Positions 16,013-23,756 of a stretch of 64,000 bases of DNA are shown one piece after another (within the stretch, counting starts at the first letter, position 1; the number at the start of each line of letters is the position of its first letter). Origin of the DNA: Armatimonadota bacterium (GTDB taxonomy: Bacteria > Sysuimicrobiota > Sysuimicrobiia > Sysuimicrobiales > Humicultoraceae); NCBI GenBank assembly GCA_016869025.1, contig VGFA01000003.1:124001-188000 (forward strand), in the 5' to 3' direction. The notes beneath the pieces are model-generated. The model saw only the letters and a program-made list of their open reading frames with translations. It was not told the origin of the DNA and ran no database searches. A program made the translations under genes and the position numbers.

Positions 16013-17385
16013 CCTTCACCCGGCAGGGGGGTGTCGGGCAGCAGGGTGGCGCCGGGCCGCGGCGTACCATCGCGCCTCCGGAGGGCTCTGTCGAGCCGCA
16101 CCAGGTCGGCCGGGGTCTCGCGCTCAACCGCGATCTGCGCCTCGCCGTCGCGTACGAAGACGAGGGCCGGCCGCGGATAGCGATTGTAGTTGCTGGCCAT
16201 CGAGAAATTGTAGGCACCCGTGGAGAAAACCGCAAGGAGATCCCCCGCTGCCACATCCGGCAGTTGGGCGTCCCAGATCAGCACGTCCCCGGACTCGCAA
16301 CAGCGCCCGGCGATGGACACGCTCTGCGTGGGCTCCTCGCCCGCCCGCGTCGCCACCAGGGCTTCATACTGCGCTTCGTAGAGCGCCGGGCGCGGATTCT
16401 CGTACATACCGCCGTCCACGGACACGAACTTGCGCGCCCCCGGAACGGTCTTGATGGCGCCCACGGTGTAGAGCGTTACGCCCGCGTCGCCCACGATCGC
16501 GCGGCCGGGCTCGACTATCATGGCCGGCAGGGGCATCTTGTAGCGCGCCGTGAGATCGCGCACCATCTCCGCCATCGCCCGCACGTGGCTGCCCGGGGTC
16601 GGCGGCTCCTGATCTGCCAAGTATCGAATGCCCAGCCCGCCACCCAGGTTGAGTTCCTCGAGCACGAACCCGCTCCCGCGCATCTCGGCAGCAAACGAAA
16701 CCAGTGACCGCGCGGCCATGACGAAGGGATCCAGATCGAGTATCTGAGATCCAATGTGGCAGTGCAGACCACGCAGGCGCACACCGGGGAGATCAAGGGC
16801 CTGCAGCACAGCGCCTTCCGCGGACGGCCCCAGCAGTCCAAACCCGAACTTGGAGTCCACGCCTCCGGTCTGGATGGCCTTGTGCGTGTGGGGCTCGATC
16901 CCCGGGGTGACGCGCAGCAGGATGTCGGCCCGCAGGCCGCGCTCGCGCGCCAGACGGTTCAGCCATCCCAGCTCGTGCTCGTTGTCAACCACGAACCGGC
17001 CGACTCCGGCATCCAGACCGTAGGCGATCTCCTCGGGAGTCTTGTTGCTGCCGTGGAAGAAGAGATCGCCAGCCGGCACCCCTGCGGTCAGCGCTGTGAG
17101 GATCTCGCCGACGCTGACCACGTCAATGCCCAGTCCCTCCTCGTACGCGACCTGGCATGTCGCGACAGTGCACAGCGCCTTAGACGCGAACAGCACCCGG
17201 CCCGGTCCGGGGTACGCCTCCCGCATCGCCCCCAGGTAGGCGCGGCAGTTCGCCCGCATGCGATCTTCATCCAGGACGTACAGCGGCGTGCCGAACCCGG
17301 ACGCCAGATCGGCCGCACGCGCGCCGCCTATGACGAGGTGCCCCTGATTGTCCAGATCGTATCCGTGGCGTTGGGAGAGACGCAT
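16009..17385 (-). CDS. lysA: Diaminopimelate decarboxylase
   Basis: PLP enzyme for the last step of lysine synthesis: meso-diaminopimelate to L-lysine plus CO2. The PLP lysine is K69 in VLFASKALC, and the glycine-rich phosphate site appears as LNLGGGLGIRY. GRCCESGDVL carries the active-site Cys-Glu pair contributed across the dimer. ATG 17385 is chosen because the promoter at 17439-17467 puts the transcript start near 17432, downstream of the alternative start at 17448. It gives 458 residues. First gene of the long minus-strand run. Confidence 0.94.
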   Translation of the reverse strand: MRLSQRHGYDLDNQGHLVIGGARAADLASGFGTPLYVLDEDRMRANCRAYLGAMREAYPGPGRVLFASKALCTVATCQVAYEEGLGIDVVSVGEILTALTAGVPAGDLFFHGSNKTPEEIAYGLDAGVGRFVVDNEHELGWLNRLARERGLRADILLRVTPGIEPHTHKAIQTGGVDSKFGFGLLGPSAEGAVLQALDLPGVRLRGLHCHIGSQILDLDPFVMAARSLVSFAAEMRGSGFVLEELNLGGGLGIRYLADQEPPTPGSHVRAMAEMVRDLTARYKMPLPAMIVEPGRAIVGDAGVTLYTVGAIKTVPGARKFVSVDGGMYENPRPALYEAQYEALVATRAGEEPTQSVSIAGRCCESGDVLIWDAQLPDVAAGDLLAVFSTGAYNFSMASNYNRYPRPALVFVRDGEAQIAVERETPADLVRLDRALRRRDGTPRPGATLLPDTPLPGEG

Positions 17386-17400
17386 AGACCTCAGGACCCG

Positions 17401-17467
17401 TTCAGCGAAACACGCGGGACGCGCTGAAAACCGATGCAAATCTAGCACGGGTACCAGGGGGTGTCAA
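17401..17467 (-). promoter_or_regulatory. Sigma-70-type promoter and leader hairpin of the lysA operon
   Basis: On the minus strand TTGACA (17467-17462), a 17-base spacer and TAGATT (17444-17439) form a strong promoter. The transcript would start near 17432. A perfect 7-bp inverted repeat, CGCTGAA at 17422-17428 and TTCAGCG at 17401-17407, forms a hairpin at the very 5' end of the mRNA, ahead of a GAGG ribosome-binding site. It may protect the mRNA; no lysine riboswitch is visible. Confidence 0.7.
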
Positions 17468-17479
17468 CGCGCACCAGAT

Positions 17480-19168
17480 CTATGGTGGCCGGAGTTTCCG
17501 CACGGTAACAGTGCGCACGACGAGGTCCTCCGAGCGGTTGCCTCCAGCGTTGATGGCAAGGTCCCACCCCCACGTGTTGGCCATCGAGGCATCGGTCAGG
17601 CGCAGCGTGTGGTTGACCCAACCCTCGGCGACCTCCACCCACTGCCAGGGTGTGAACCGGTAACCCCCGGTGGAGTCGTACAGCAGATTGAATCCTACCT
17701 GCCCGGGCGCGCTGCTCCCCCAGGCCTCCACCGTGATCTCCAGGGGAGTGCGACCCTCCAGAAAGAACGCAAACGTGTCATCGAGATCGAAGTAGACATA
17801 GACTACACCGCGCGCAATGACCGTTCGTACACCTTCGCCTCCTGCGGTCTCCACCGGTTCCACGGCGCCGTTGGAACGGGCACGGTAGGGCAGGTTGTAG
17901 AGCCCGCGCTCCTCACCGGTCCGTCCGAGCCGTGCGAATACCTCCGGGCTGCGGCTAAAGTCGCGGTCGGCGCCGACCACCGGCAGGAGCGCACCCCGGG
18001 TGGTGGCCGTGGCCCGCGCTTCCTCGAGCAGCGCCGGTGCAACGTCCGTGACCACCAGCGGCGAGGCGGCAAGACGCAGCACCATCCGGCCGTCGCGGAT
18101 CTCTGTCCCAACTACCCGTCCCTGCAGCGTGGCCACTCGGATCCCGGGAGAGGCGGGGATGTCAAGGCTCCTCCCCTCGGCAGTCGTCCATGCCAGGAGA
18201 ACCGCATCGGCGCCGGCGCCATAGAGCACGGCGAAGACATCAGGATCGCGCGCCAGGTATCCGACATAGGGTCTGCCGGCCAGCGGCGCAGCGGCCTGGC
18301 GGAGGTCGGCGGCCGACAGGGCTGGTTCGGTCAGGAAGAACCGTTCTACGCCTGTGGCCTGAGCCACCGCAAGGACGCGAGTCAGCAGCCCTACGCCGGC
18401 GTCGGCGCTGCCGGACCGCTCCGGGGCCCAGTCCAGCCAGAGCGCCTTCCCGACGGCCCGCGCGCGGCCCGCCAGTATCCCCAACGGACGCAGAAGTGAC
18501 TCGGGCGCCGTGCCCCTCGCCGACACGACGAGGGCATCAAACTGCTGAGGCGCGGCCGCCAGCATGCGTACGCCGAACCCCAGGTCCATCCCCTCTGGAG
18601 TAGCCGATGCCACCCTTGCAGAAGGGTCCAGCGCCCTGATGCGCGCGTGCGCGGTCTGAAGTAAAGCCACATACTCGTTGCCTGTTCCGCGGTAGTGGGG
18701 CAGCCCGAGATGCGTCCACACCTGCCACTCGCGCACCCGGTCGCGGTAGCGCGCTGCTACCGCGCTTACAAAGCGGCCCCAGTCGTTGATGTCGCGCGGT
18801 GGCTGGCGGGAATAGATCTCAGGCCGCGTGAGATCAACGCCGGTTCCGATGCTGGCCCATCCTGGCGTGAAGGCGAGCGCGAGCAGCGGGGCCACTCCCT
18901 CGCGCTGGGCGGTTGCCACCGCGCGGTCCAGATCGGTCCAGACCGGCCGGCCTCGCTGCGGCTCGATCGCGCTCCAGTCTGCCGTGATCCTGGCAGACCG
19001 GATGCCGGAGGCGCGGGCCAGGGCATAGCCGGCGGAGTCCGGGTCGGTCAATCCCAGCAGCACGGGTCCGGGCGGCGTTGTCTGCCCCAGGCCCAGCTGG
19101 ATGCAGACCAGGACCACCGTGCACGCGGCAGCCGCTGACCACATCCATCGGCGACAAACCCGAAACAT
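17480..19168 (-). CDS. Secreted glycoside-hydrolase-like (GH39/GH5 clan) protein, probably non-catalytic
   Basis: Signal peptide (SAAAACTVVLVCIQLGLG), then a TIM-barrel region over about residues 35-300 (GIRSARITADWSAIEP, FTPGWASIG, YVALLQTAHARIRALDPSARVASA), a middle beta region, and a C-terminal jelly-roll-like part (DDTFAFFLEGRTPLEITVEAWG). Where GH39-like enzymes have W-x-x-WNEPN with the acid/base Glu, this one reads WQVWTHLGLP, so Asn-Glu is missing. FFLTEP could hold the nucleophile position. It is probably a carbohydrate-binding pseudoenzyme; that is inference. It stands alone, divergent from pdaD. Confidence 0.65.
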   Translation of the reverse strand: MFRVCRRWMWSAAAACTVVLVCIQLGLGQTTPPGPVLLGLTDPDSAGYALARASGIRSARITADWSAIEPQRGRPVWTDLDRAVATAQREGVAPLLALAFTPGWASIGTGVDLTRPEIYSRQPPRDINDWGRFVSAVAARYRDRVREWQVWTHLGLPHYRGTGNEYVALLQTAHARIRALDPSARVASATPEGMDLGFGVRMLAAAPQQFDALVVSARGTAPESLLRPLGILAGRARAVGKALWLDWAPERSGSADAGVGLLTRVLAVAQATGVERFFLTEPALSAADLRQAAAPLAGRPYVGYLARDPDVFAVLYGAGADAVLLAWTTAEGRSLDIPASPGIRVATLQGRVVGTEIRDGRMVLRLAASPLVVTDVAPALLEEARATATTRGALLPVVGADRDFSRSPEVFARLGRTGEERGLYNLPYRARSNGAVEPVETAGGEGVRTVIARGVVYVYFDLDDTFAFFLEGRTPLEITVEAWGSSAPGQVGFNLLYDSTGGYRFTPWQWVEVAEGWVNHTLRLTDASMANTWGWDLAINAGGNRSEDLVVRTVTVRKLRPP

Positions 19169-19216
19169 AGAAGGTGTGTTCTGCGCGAAGACGGCCCTCC
19201 CTCCACCGCAAGGGGG

Positions 19217-19245
19217 TAGGCATCTCTCTGGGCGGAATGTATATT
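19217..19245 (+). promoter_or_regulatory. Likely promoter of the pdaD-speE-speB operon
   Basis: TAGGCA (19217-19222), a 17-base spacer and TATATT (19240-19245) give a plausible sigma-70 promoter, with transcription starting near 19252, about 34 bases before the pdaD ATG. Confidence 0.5.
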
Positions 19246-19285
19246 ACTTGGTGTGCCAAAGCATGAAGCACACGGAGGAGACAAG

Positions 19286-19750
19286 ATGATGTGGACACTC
19301 CCGCGGGCCCTCACTGCTGTGGCCGGTGCGGGTGAAGGCGGCACGGACCTCAACGCGTTCGATCACGCGCTCCTGGATGCCGGAATCGCTGACCTGAACT
19401 TCCTGAGGGTCACCAGCATCTGCCCGGAGGGAGCCCGCATTGTTCCGATGCGTCCGTACACGCCGGGCATCCTCATGCCCGCGGTCTATACCCGGATAAA
19501 CGGCCACACTCCAGGAGAACGCATCGCGGCGGCCGTGGGGATCGGGGTCGGCGTCGACAGCTTTGGCGTAATAATGGAGTATGCCCACACCGGTTCGGCC
19601 GAGAACGCGGAACAGATCGTCCGGCGCATGGTCGAAGAAGCCATGACAGCGCGGGGTCTCAAGACCGCCGAGATCGTCGTCGCTTCCAAAGAGCACGTGG
19701 TCCAGCGCACGGGCTGCGTGGTTGCCGCAGTGCTGTTCTGGCCGGAGTAG
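19286..19750 (+). CDS. pdaD: Pyruvoyl-dependent arginine decarboxylase
   Basis: Converts arginine to agmatine using a pyruvoyl group made by self-cleavage. The chain-cleavage region reads LRVTSICPEGARIVP; the likely pair is T43-S44, with Ser becoming the pyruvoyl group. Family segments DLNAFDHALLDAGI, GERIAAAVGIG and EYAHTG are in place. A GGAGGAG just upstream picks ATG 19286 and gives 154 residues. The enzyme is typical of archaea and a limited set of bacteria. It is first in an operon with spermidine synthase and an agmatinase-type ureohydrolase. Confidence 0.93.
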   Translation: MMWTLPRALTAVAGAGEGGTDLNAFDHALLDAGIADLNFLRVTSICPEGARIVPMRPYTPGILMPAVYTRINGHTPGERIAAAVGIGVGVDSFGVIMEYAHTGSAENAEQIVRRMVEEAMTARGLKTAEIVVASKEHVVQRTGCVVAAVLFWPE

Positions 19751-19755
19751 GTGCC

Positions 19756-20616
19756 ATGCGACCGCCCCGGGAGCCAGAGTGGATCACGGACCAGGGTGGA
19801 GAGGCCTTCGCCCACGTCTACCGGGTAGACGCCGTGCTGCACGACGACCGTTCGGCGTTTCAGCGGGTCCGGGTCATCGAGAACTTGGACTTCGGCCGCA
19901 TGCTCATTCTCGACGACGCGGTGCAGACGACCGAGAGAGACGAGTTCATCTACCATGAGCTGCTCGCACACGTCCCGCTGTGCACGCATCCCGCGCCGCG
20001 CCGGGTGCTGATCATCGGAGGCGGGGATGGCGGGCTGCTGCGCGAGACGCTGCGGCACCCGATCGAACACGCGACGATGGTCGAGATAGACCGCGCGGTC
20101 ATTGACGCAACGCTCCGGTGGATTCCCTCGATCCCGGCCCGCTGCTATGGCGACCCGCGTGCCCGGCTCCTGGTTGACGACGGCATCCGGTTCGTACGCG
20201 AGAGCGGCGAGCGCTTTGACGTCGCCATGGTGGACTCCACAGATCCGAAAGGGCCGTCGTTAGGGCTGTTCTCCAGCGAGTTCTACGGCCACATGGCAGG
20301 ACTTCTGGGCGAGGCAGGAGTGCTGGCGGTGCAGAGCGGATCGCCCATCTACCAGCAGGACCTCATTGCGATGGTGCAACGGCACATGGCTCCTCACTTT
20401 AGGTGGGTGCGCACCTACCTGGGCGCGGTGCCTACCTACCCGGGAGTCTTCTGGACCTTCACCGTGGGCTCCCAGGGCCGAGATCCGGTCGGTGTTGACC
20501 CGGAGGAGCTGGTTGAGAGAATGCGCCACATCCCCACCCGCTACTATCTCCCTGCGGCACACCGGAGCCTCTTCGTGCCGCCGCCGTTCCTGCAAGAAGC
20601 GATGTCGGCGAGATAG
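19756..20616 (+). CDS. speE: Spermidine synthase (aminopropyltransferase)
   Basis: Transfers the aminopropyl group of decarboxylated S-adenosylmethionine to putrescine, or possibly to agmatine. N-terminal beta domain VIENLDFGRMLILDDAVQTTERDEFIYHE-type signature, then the nucleotide motif VLIIGGGDGGLLRE, VEIDRAVID, and the catalytic VAMVDSTDPKGPSLGLF. The length of 286 is normal. It starts five bases after pdaD. With pdaD upstream and a ureohydrolase downstream, the route may be arginine-agmatine-aminopropylagmatine-spermidine as in Thermus, or the classic one via putrescine. Confidence 0.94.
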   Translation: MRPPREPEWITDQGGEAFAHVYRVDAVLHDDRSAFQRVRVIENLDFGRMLILDDAVQTTERDEFIYHELLAHVPLCTHPAPRRVLIIGGGDGGLLRETLRHPIEHATMVEIDRAVIDATLRWIPSIPARCYGDPRARLLVDDGIRFVRESGERFDVAMVDSTDPKGPSLGLFSSEFYGHMAGLLGEAGVLAVQSGSPIYQQDLIAMVQRHMAPHFRWVRTYLGAVPTYPGVFWTFTVGSQGRDPVGVDPEELVERMRHIPTRYYLPAAHRSLFVPPPFLQEAMSAR

Positions 20617-20622
20617 ACACCA

Positions 20623-21462
20623 GTGCCGTTCCTCGGAGCCCGGGAGCACGCACGCCCTGCGGCCGTGCTGATCGGCGCGCCATACGACGCCACCTCCACA
20701 TTCCGGCCGGGCTCTGCCCACGCGCCGGCTTCAATCCGCTGGGCCTCGGAGAGCGTCGAGACCTACAGCCCGTTCCAGCAGCGTGACCTCGCCGACCTGA
20801 CCTTCTCGGACTCAGGCGACCTCGACCTGGCCGGCTGCTCTGCCGAGGCGATGGTCGAGCGCGTCCGCGCGCGGGTCGCAGCGACGACCGGTCTGCCCGT
20901 GCTCATCGGGGGCGATCACGCCGTGACGTTCGGGGCGGTCGCCGCGCTGGCCGAACGACACCCTGATTTGGGCGTCGTTGTCCTGGACGCCCACCTGGAC
21001 CTGCTCGGCGAGTTCGAGGGAGCGCGCTGGTCGCACGCCACAATCCTGCGCAGGATCACCGACCGCCTCGGACCTGAACGGTGCGCGGTCCTTGGCGCTC
21101 GATCAGGGAGCCGTGAAGAATGGGCGGCGGCAGCCTCGCTTGCCGCGGCCTCCCGGACGGGAGAACTGCCACCCACCGCACTAGCGGCCCTAAAGGACCG
21201 CCCGATCTACCTGTCGGTGGACATTGACGCCTTCGATCCAAGCATTGCCCCTGGCACAGGGAACCCCGAGCCACTTGGGTTGAGCATAGGCGAGTTCGCC
21301 TCGCTGCTGGGGGTGCTTGCCGAATGCCGGATTGTCGGATTCGACCTGGTTGAGGTCAGCCCGCCCTGCGATCCGTCGGGGCGGACCTCTATCCTAGCTG
21401 CTTGGTTGCTGCGCGAGATGCTGCTGGCATTCGTGCGTCCGGGGGACACGCGCACGGGGTAG
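20623..21462 (+). CDS. speB: Agmatinase / aminopropylagmatinase (ureohydrolase)
   Basis: Binuclear manganese ureohydrolase of the arginase family. Metal ligands: H99 in GGDHAVTF, D122-H124-D126 in LDAHLDLL, and D200/D202 in SVDIDAFDP. It hydrolyses agmatine to putrescine or N1-aminopropylagmatine to spermidine, with release of urea. It starts at GTG six bases after speE. Its 3' end overlaps the convergent MazG-like ORF by 74 bp, an unusually long overlap. Confidence 0.92.
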   Translation: MPFLGAREHARPAAVLIGAPYDATSTFRPGSAHAPASIRWASESVETYSPFQQRDLADLTFSDSGDLDLAGCSAEAMVERVRARVAATTGLPVLIGGDHAVTFGAVAALAERHPDLGVVVLDAHLDLLGEFEGARWSHATILRRITDRLGPERCAVLGARSGSREEWAAAASLAAASRTGELPPTALAALKDRPIYLSVDIDAFDPSIAPGTGNPEPLGLSIGEFASLLGVLAECRIVGFDLVEVSPPCDPSGRTSILAAWLLREMLLAFVRPGDTRTG

Positions 21463-21583
21463 AACCGCACTTCGGGCATCCTGAGGCGTAGCGCCCCGCG
21501 GCTCGGGCCGCGTCCACGCCGCGCGAGCGGTCACGCTCGCCGTATTGGGCCTCGATGCGGTCCTGGAACTCGCGCAACGTCAA
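21389..21583 (-). CDS. Shrunken MazG-like ORF (N terminus and Cys-rich tail only)
   Basis: The first 25 residues, MTLREFQDRIEAQYGERD then RSRGVD, match the start of small MazG-type nucleotide pyrophosphohydrolases. The end, YASGCPKCGSTPCACPP, matches the Cys-rich tail of the same ~95-residue family. The helical middle with the EExxE and ExxD metal ligands is missing, so it cannot be an active NTP pyrophosphatase. TTG start with AAGGGGAG upstream and a 4-bp overlap with the RseB-like gene suggest it is still translated. Probably an in-frame internal deletion remnant. Confidence 0.5.
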   Translation of the reverse strand: MTLREFQDRIEAQYGERDRSRGVDAARAAGRYASGCPKCGSTPCACPPDARMPAASRAATKQLG

Positions 21584-22617
21584 GGCCCGCTCCCCTTCGA
21601 GATGACGGCGGCGACGCCCGTCAGATCCATCATCGGGAGAGCCCCTGCCAGTGCCAGTTGACGGCCCTGGTTCTCCCAGGTGACGATCCGTATGGCGCCG
21701 GCTCCAAACGCCCGCGCTCCAGGACCCAGGACCGGCACAGCCTCGCCGCGACCAGGAGGACGCGCGCGACCAGCAGGCACCACAAAGAGAACCAGGCTAC
21801 GGGAGCCGTCCGAATAGTCCAGGGAGGCGGTGAGAAGCGGGCCGTGACGCACCGGCGTCCCGCCCCGCAGCGAGTAACCTCCGGGAAGCGTCCGGGGAAC
21901 GCTCAACGCAAACCCAACGGCCCGCTCCAGGTCGGGAAGAGCAAGGAGCGGCCCAACCGGACCACCCTGGCCGATGATCCGGGCGCCAGCGGGAGGGCGC
22001 ATGTGGAAGAGCGCGGAGGGCACGTTGAGACCGAAGCTGATCCGCGTGAAGTAGGCGACCATGACGGGCCCATCGCTTGGGTCGCGCTCCTCTGCCCGCA
22101 GTGCCACACCTGTGGTTCGGTCAATCCAGAGGCGGCGCTCGCCCTGCCCGGACCGAGGCCGGAGACTCAGCACCGCGGTGCGCCGGCCGATCACATCCTC
22201 AACACCGAGCAGCCGCAGGTGGTACTCTGAGAGCCATCCCACAGGTGGAGCATCGGTTGGCGGTGCCAGAGACGGCCCCTGGAATACCGTATGGAGCCGC
22301 GGCTCGTAGTGCCAGGTTTGCAGCCCGTCGTCAACGACCAGCCGCCCGGCCACGCCCTCGGGTGAGAGAAACTCCAGACGCGTCCTCCCGGGCCGCTTGC
22401 GGGTCTCGATCAGCGTGACGGTCTCCATGGCCTCGCCGCGGAGCACGGAGAGCACCTTGGTGCCCTCGTAGTCCACGATCTGCGAGGCGATTGCGGCGTG
22501 GCGGGCGACTTCCTGCAACGTCACCCCATCCAGAAGGGGCTCTGGCGAGCCCTGCGACAGGGCCGGCGCCGCGACTGCCAGCCAGATGACGAACCCTGCG
22601 GAGGCGCACCGGATCAC
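21580..22617 (-). CDS. MucB/RseB-like sigma regulatory protein
   Basis: Exported protein of 345 residues with a signal peptide (GFVIWLAVAAPALSQG). The N-terminal domain resembles MucB/RseB and LolA-like folds: YEGTKVLSVLRGEAMETVTLIE, RTRLEFLSPEGVAGRLVVDDG, TWHYEP. The C-terminal part (VPRTLPGGYSLRGG, LDYSDGSRSLVLFVV) matches the second RseB/DUF4367-like domain. It follows the anti-sigma gene with a GTGA overlap, so it probably senses envelope damage and protects the anti-sigma factor outside the membrane. Confidence 0.8.
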   Translation of the reverse strand: MIRCASAGFVIWLAVAAPALSQGSPEPLLDGVTLQEVARHAAIASQIVDYEGTKVLSVLRGEAMETVTLIETRKRPGRTRLEFLSPEGVAGRLVVDDGLQTWHYEPRLHTVFQGPSLAPPTDAPPVGWLSEYHLRLLGVEDVIGRRTAVLSLRPRSGQGERRLWIDRTTGVALRAEERDPSDGPVMVAYFTRISFGLNVPSALFHMRPPAGARIIGQGGPVGPLLALPDLERAVGFALSVPRTLPGGYSLRGGTPVRHGPLLTASLDYSDGSRSLVLFVVPAGRARPPGRGEAVPVLGPGARAFGAGAIRIVTWENQGRQLALAGALPMMDLTGVAAVISKGSGP

Positions 22618-23108
22618 CGCACCGGCCCCCGTGGATCCTCGCCGATCAGGCGAAGATTGGCGTCGGTGAAGACGAGGCCCACAAAGGCACGGTCCATGAG
22701 TGGATCCCTCGCCTGCGCCTGCGCCGCCCTACGGAGAAACAGATCAGGGCCGATCTCCGCGGCGCGAAGGCGGTGCTGGTGGCCCCGGATCGCGGGCACA
22801 GACACAAGGGCCAGAACGAGCGCCAGGACAGCAAGCGCTGTCGCGGGGCGCGGTTCCCAGACGGGCAGCCAGGCCCACGGGCCGGGCGCCCGGCGCCACA
22901 GGCGCAGCTGCAGATCCGCTGCAAACCCCTGTGGCAGGTCGGGTGCCTCCAGAGAGCTCAAGAGGCGCCGCGTGGCGCGCAGCTCCCCCAGTTCTGCACT
23001 GCAATCAAGGCAGCCCGCCAGGTGACCCTGGACCTCGGCCATCTCCTCTGAAGAGAGCTCGGCATCAAGGTAGGCGCTCAGCAGCCGCGCGGTGCGTCGG
23101 TGGTTCAT
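22614..23108 (-). CDS. Zinc-finger (zf-HC2) transmembrane anti-sigma factor
   Basis: N-terminal cytosolic ZAS domain with H29-x3-C-x2-C (HLAGCLDC) and the preceding LSAYLDAELSSEEMAEV helix, which binds ECF sigma factors. A single transmembrane helix follows (ATALAVLALVLALVSVPAI, about residues 89-107). About 50 residues lie outside the membrane. It overlaps the sigma gene by 4 bp and the RseB-like gene by 4 bp, the usual sigma/anti-sigma/RseB order. Confidence 0.9.
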   Translation of the reverse strand: MNHRRTARLLSAYLDAELSSEEMAEVQGHLAGCLDCSAELGELRATRRLLSSLEAPDLPQGFAADLQLRLWRRAPGPWAWLPVWEPRPATALAVLALVLALVSVPAIRGHQHRLRAAEIGPDLFLRRAAQAQARDPLMDRAFVGLVFTDANLRLIGEDPRGPVR

Positions 23109-23692
23109 CGGCCCTCCAGGCTGTCGCGGAGGGGCGCCAGATGATCTCGCAGCGTCAGGCGCGCGCGGTGCAACCGCGACTTCACCGTGCCCACGGGGAT
23201 CCCCATCATCGAGGCGATCTCCTCGTAAGCGTACCCTTCTACATCTGCCAGCACTACAACCATGCGGATCTCGGGCTGGAGCGACAGGAGCGCCTGCTGC
23301 ACGCGCCGGTCCAACATCGCACCGAGCACAGTGCGCTCGACGTCTGCTGAGTGATCCGCCCGTTCTCTTGCCAGCTCGCCTGCCTCGGTGGCCAGCGGCT
23401 CGTCGAGAGACTGGACCCGCGTGCCCCGGCGGCGCCGCAGCAGATCAATGAACAGGTTCGTAACGATTCGATATAGCCAGCCCTCCAGCGGAACGCCGGG
23501 TCGCAGCCGCGGCATGGACCGCCACACTCGTATGAGGGCCTCCTGCGTAAGATCCTTGGCATCGGCCTCGTGCCCGACCATCCTGTAGGCCATCGCATAC
23601 ACGCGCCGCGCGTACTTCTCCACCAGGGCCTCAAACCGCGCCCGATCATCCTGGGGACCCGCGGGCCGCTCCGATTCCTTGGACTGCGCCAC
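23105..23692 (-). CDS. ECF-family RNA polymerase sigma factor (RpoE/SigE-like)
   Basis: Sigma-70 regions 2 and 4 are clear: YRMVGHEADAKDLTQEALIRVWRSM and LYRIVTNLFIDLLRR for region 2, and LQPEIRMVVVLADVEGYAYEEIA with GIPVGTVKSRLHRARLTLR for region 4. The length of 195 is typical. It starts at GTG with AGGTGG just upstream. The gene probably transcribes itself from the promoter at 23730-23755. Confidence 0.95.
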   Translation of the reverse strand: MAQSKESERPAGPQDDRARFEALVEKYARRVYAMAYRMVGHEADAKDLTQEALIRVWRSMPRLRPGVPLEGWLYRIVTNLFIDLLRRRRGTRVQSLDEPLATEAGELARERADHSADVERTVLGAMLDRRVQQALLSLQPEIRMVVVLADVEGYAYEEIASMMGIPVGTVKSRLHRARLTLRDHLAPLRDSLEGR

Positions 23693-23729
23693 ACGCCACC
23701 TGCGACCGCGGCGCCCCCTCTTGGTGATC

Positions 23730-23755
23730 TACGAACGGAGGGTCGTCGCGGTTCC
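23730..23755 (-). promoter_or_regulatory. Candidate ECF-type autoregulatory promoter
   Basis: Minus strand GGAAC (23755-23751), 17 bases, then CGTA (23733-23730), matching the GGAAC / CGT pattern of SigE/RpoE-class promoters. It is centred 50 bases upstream of the ECF sigma gene start and just after the comEA stop. Confidence 0.45.
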
Positions 23756-23756
23756 C

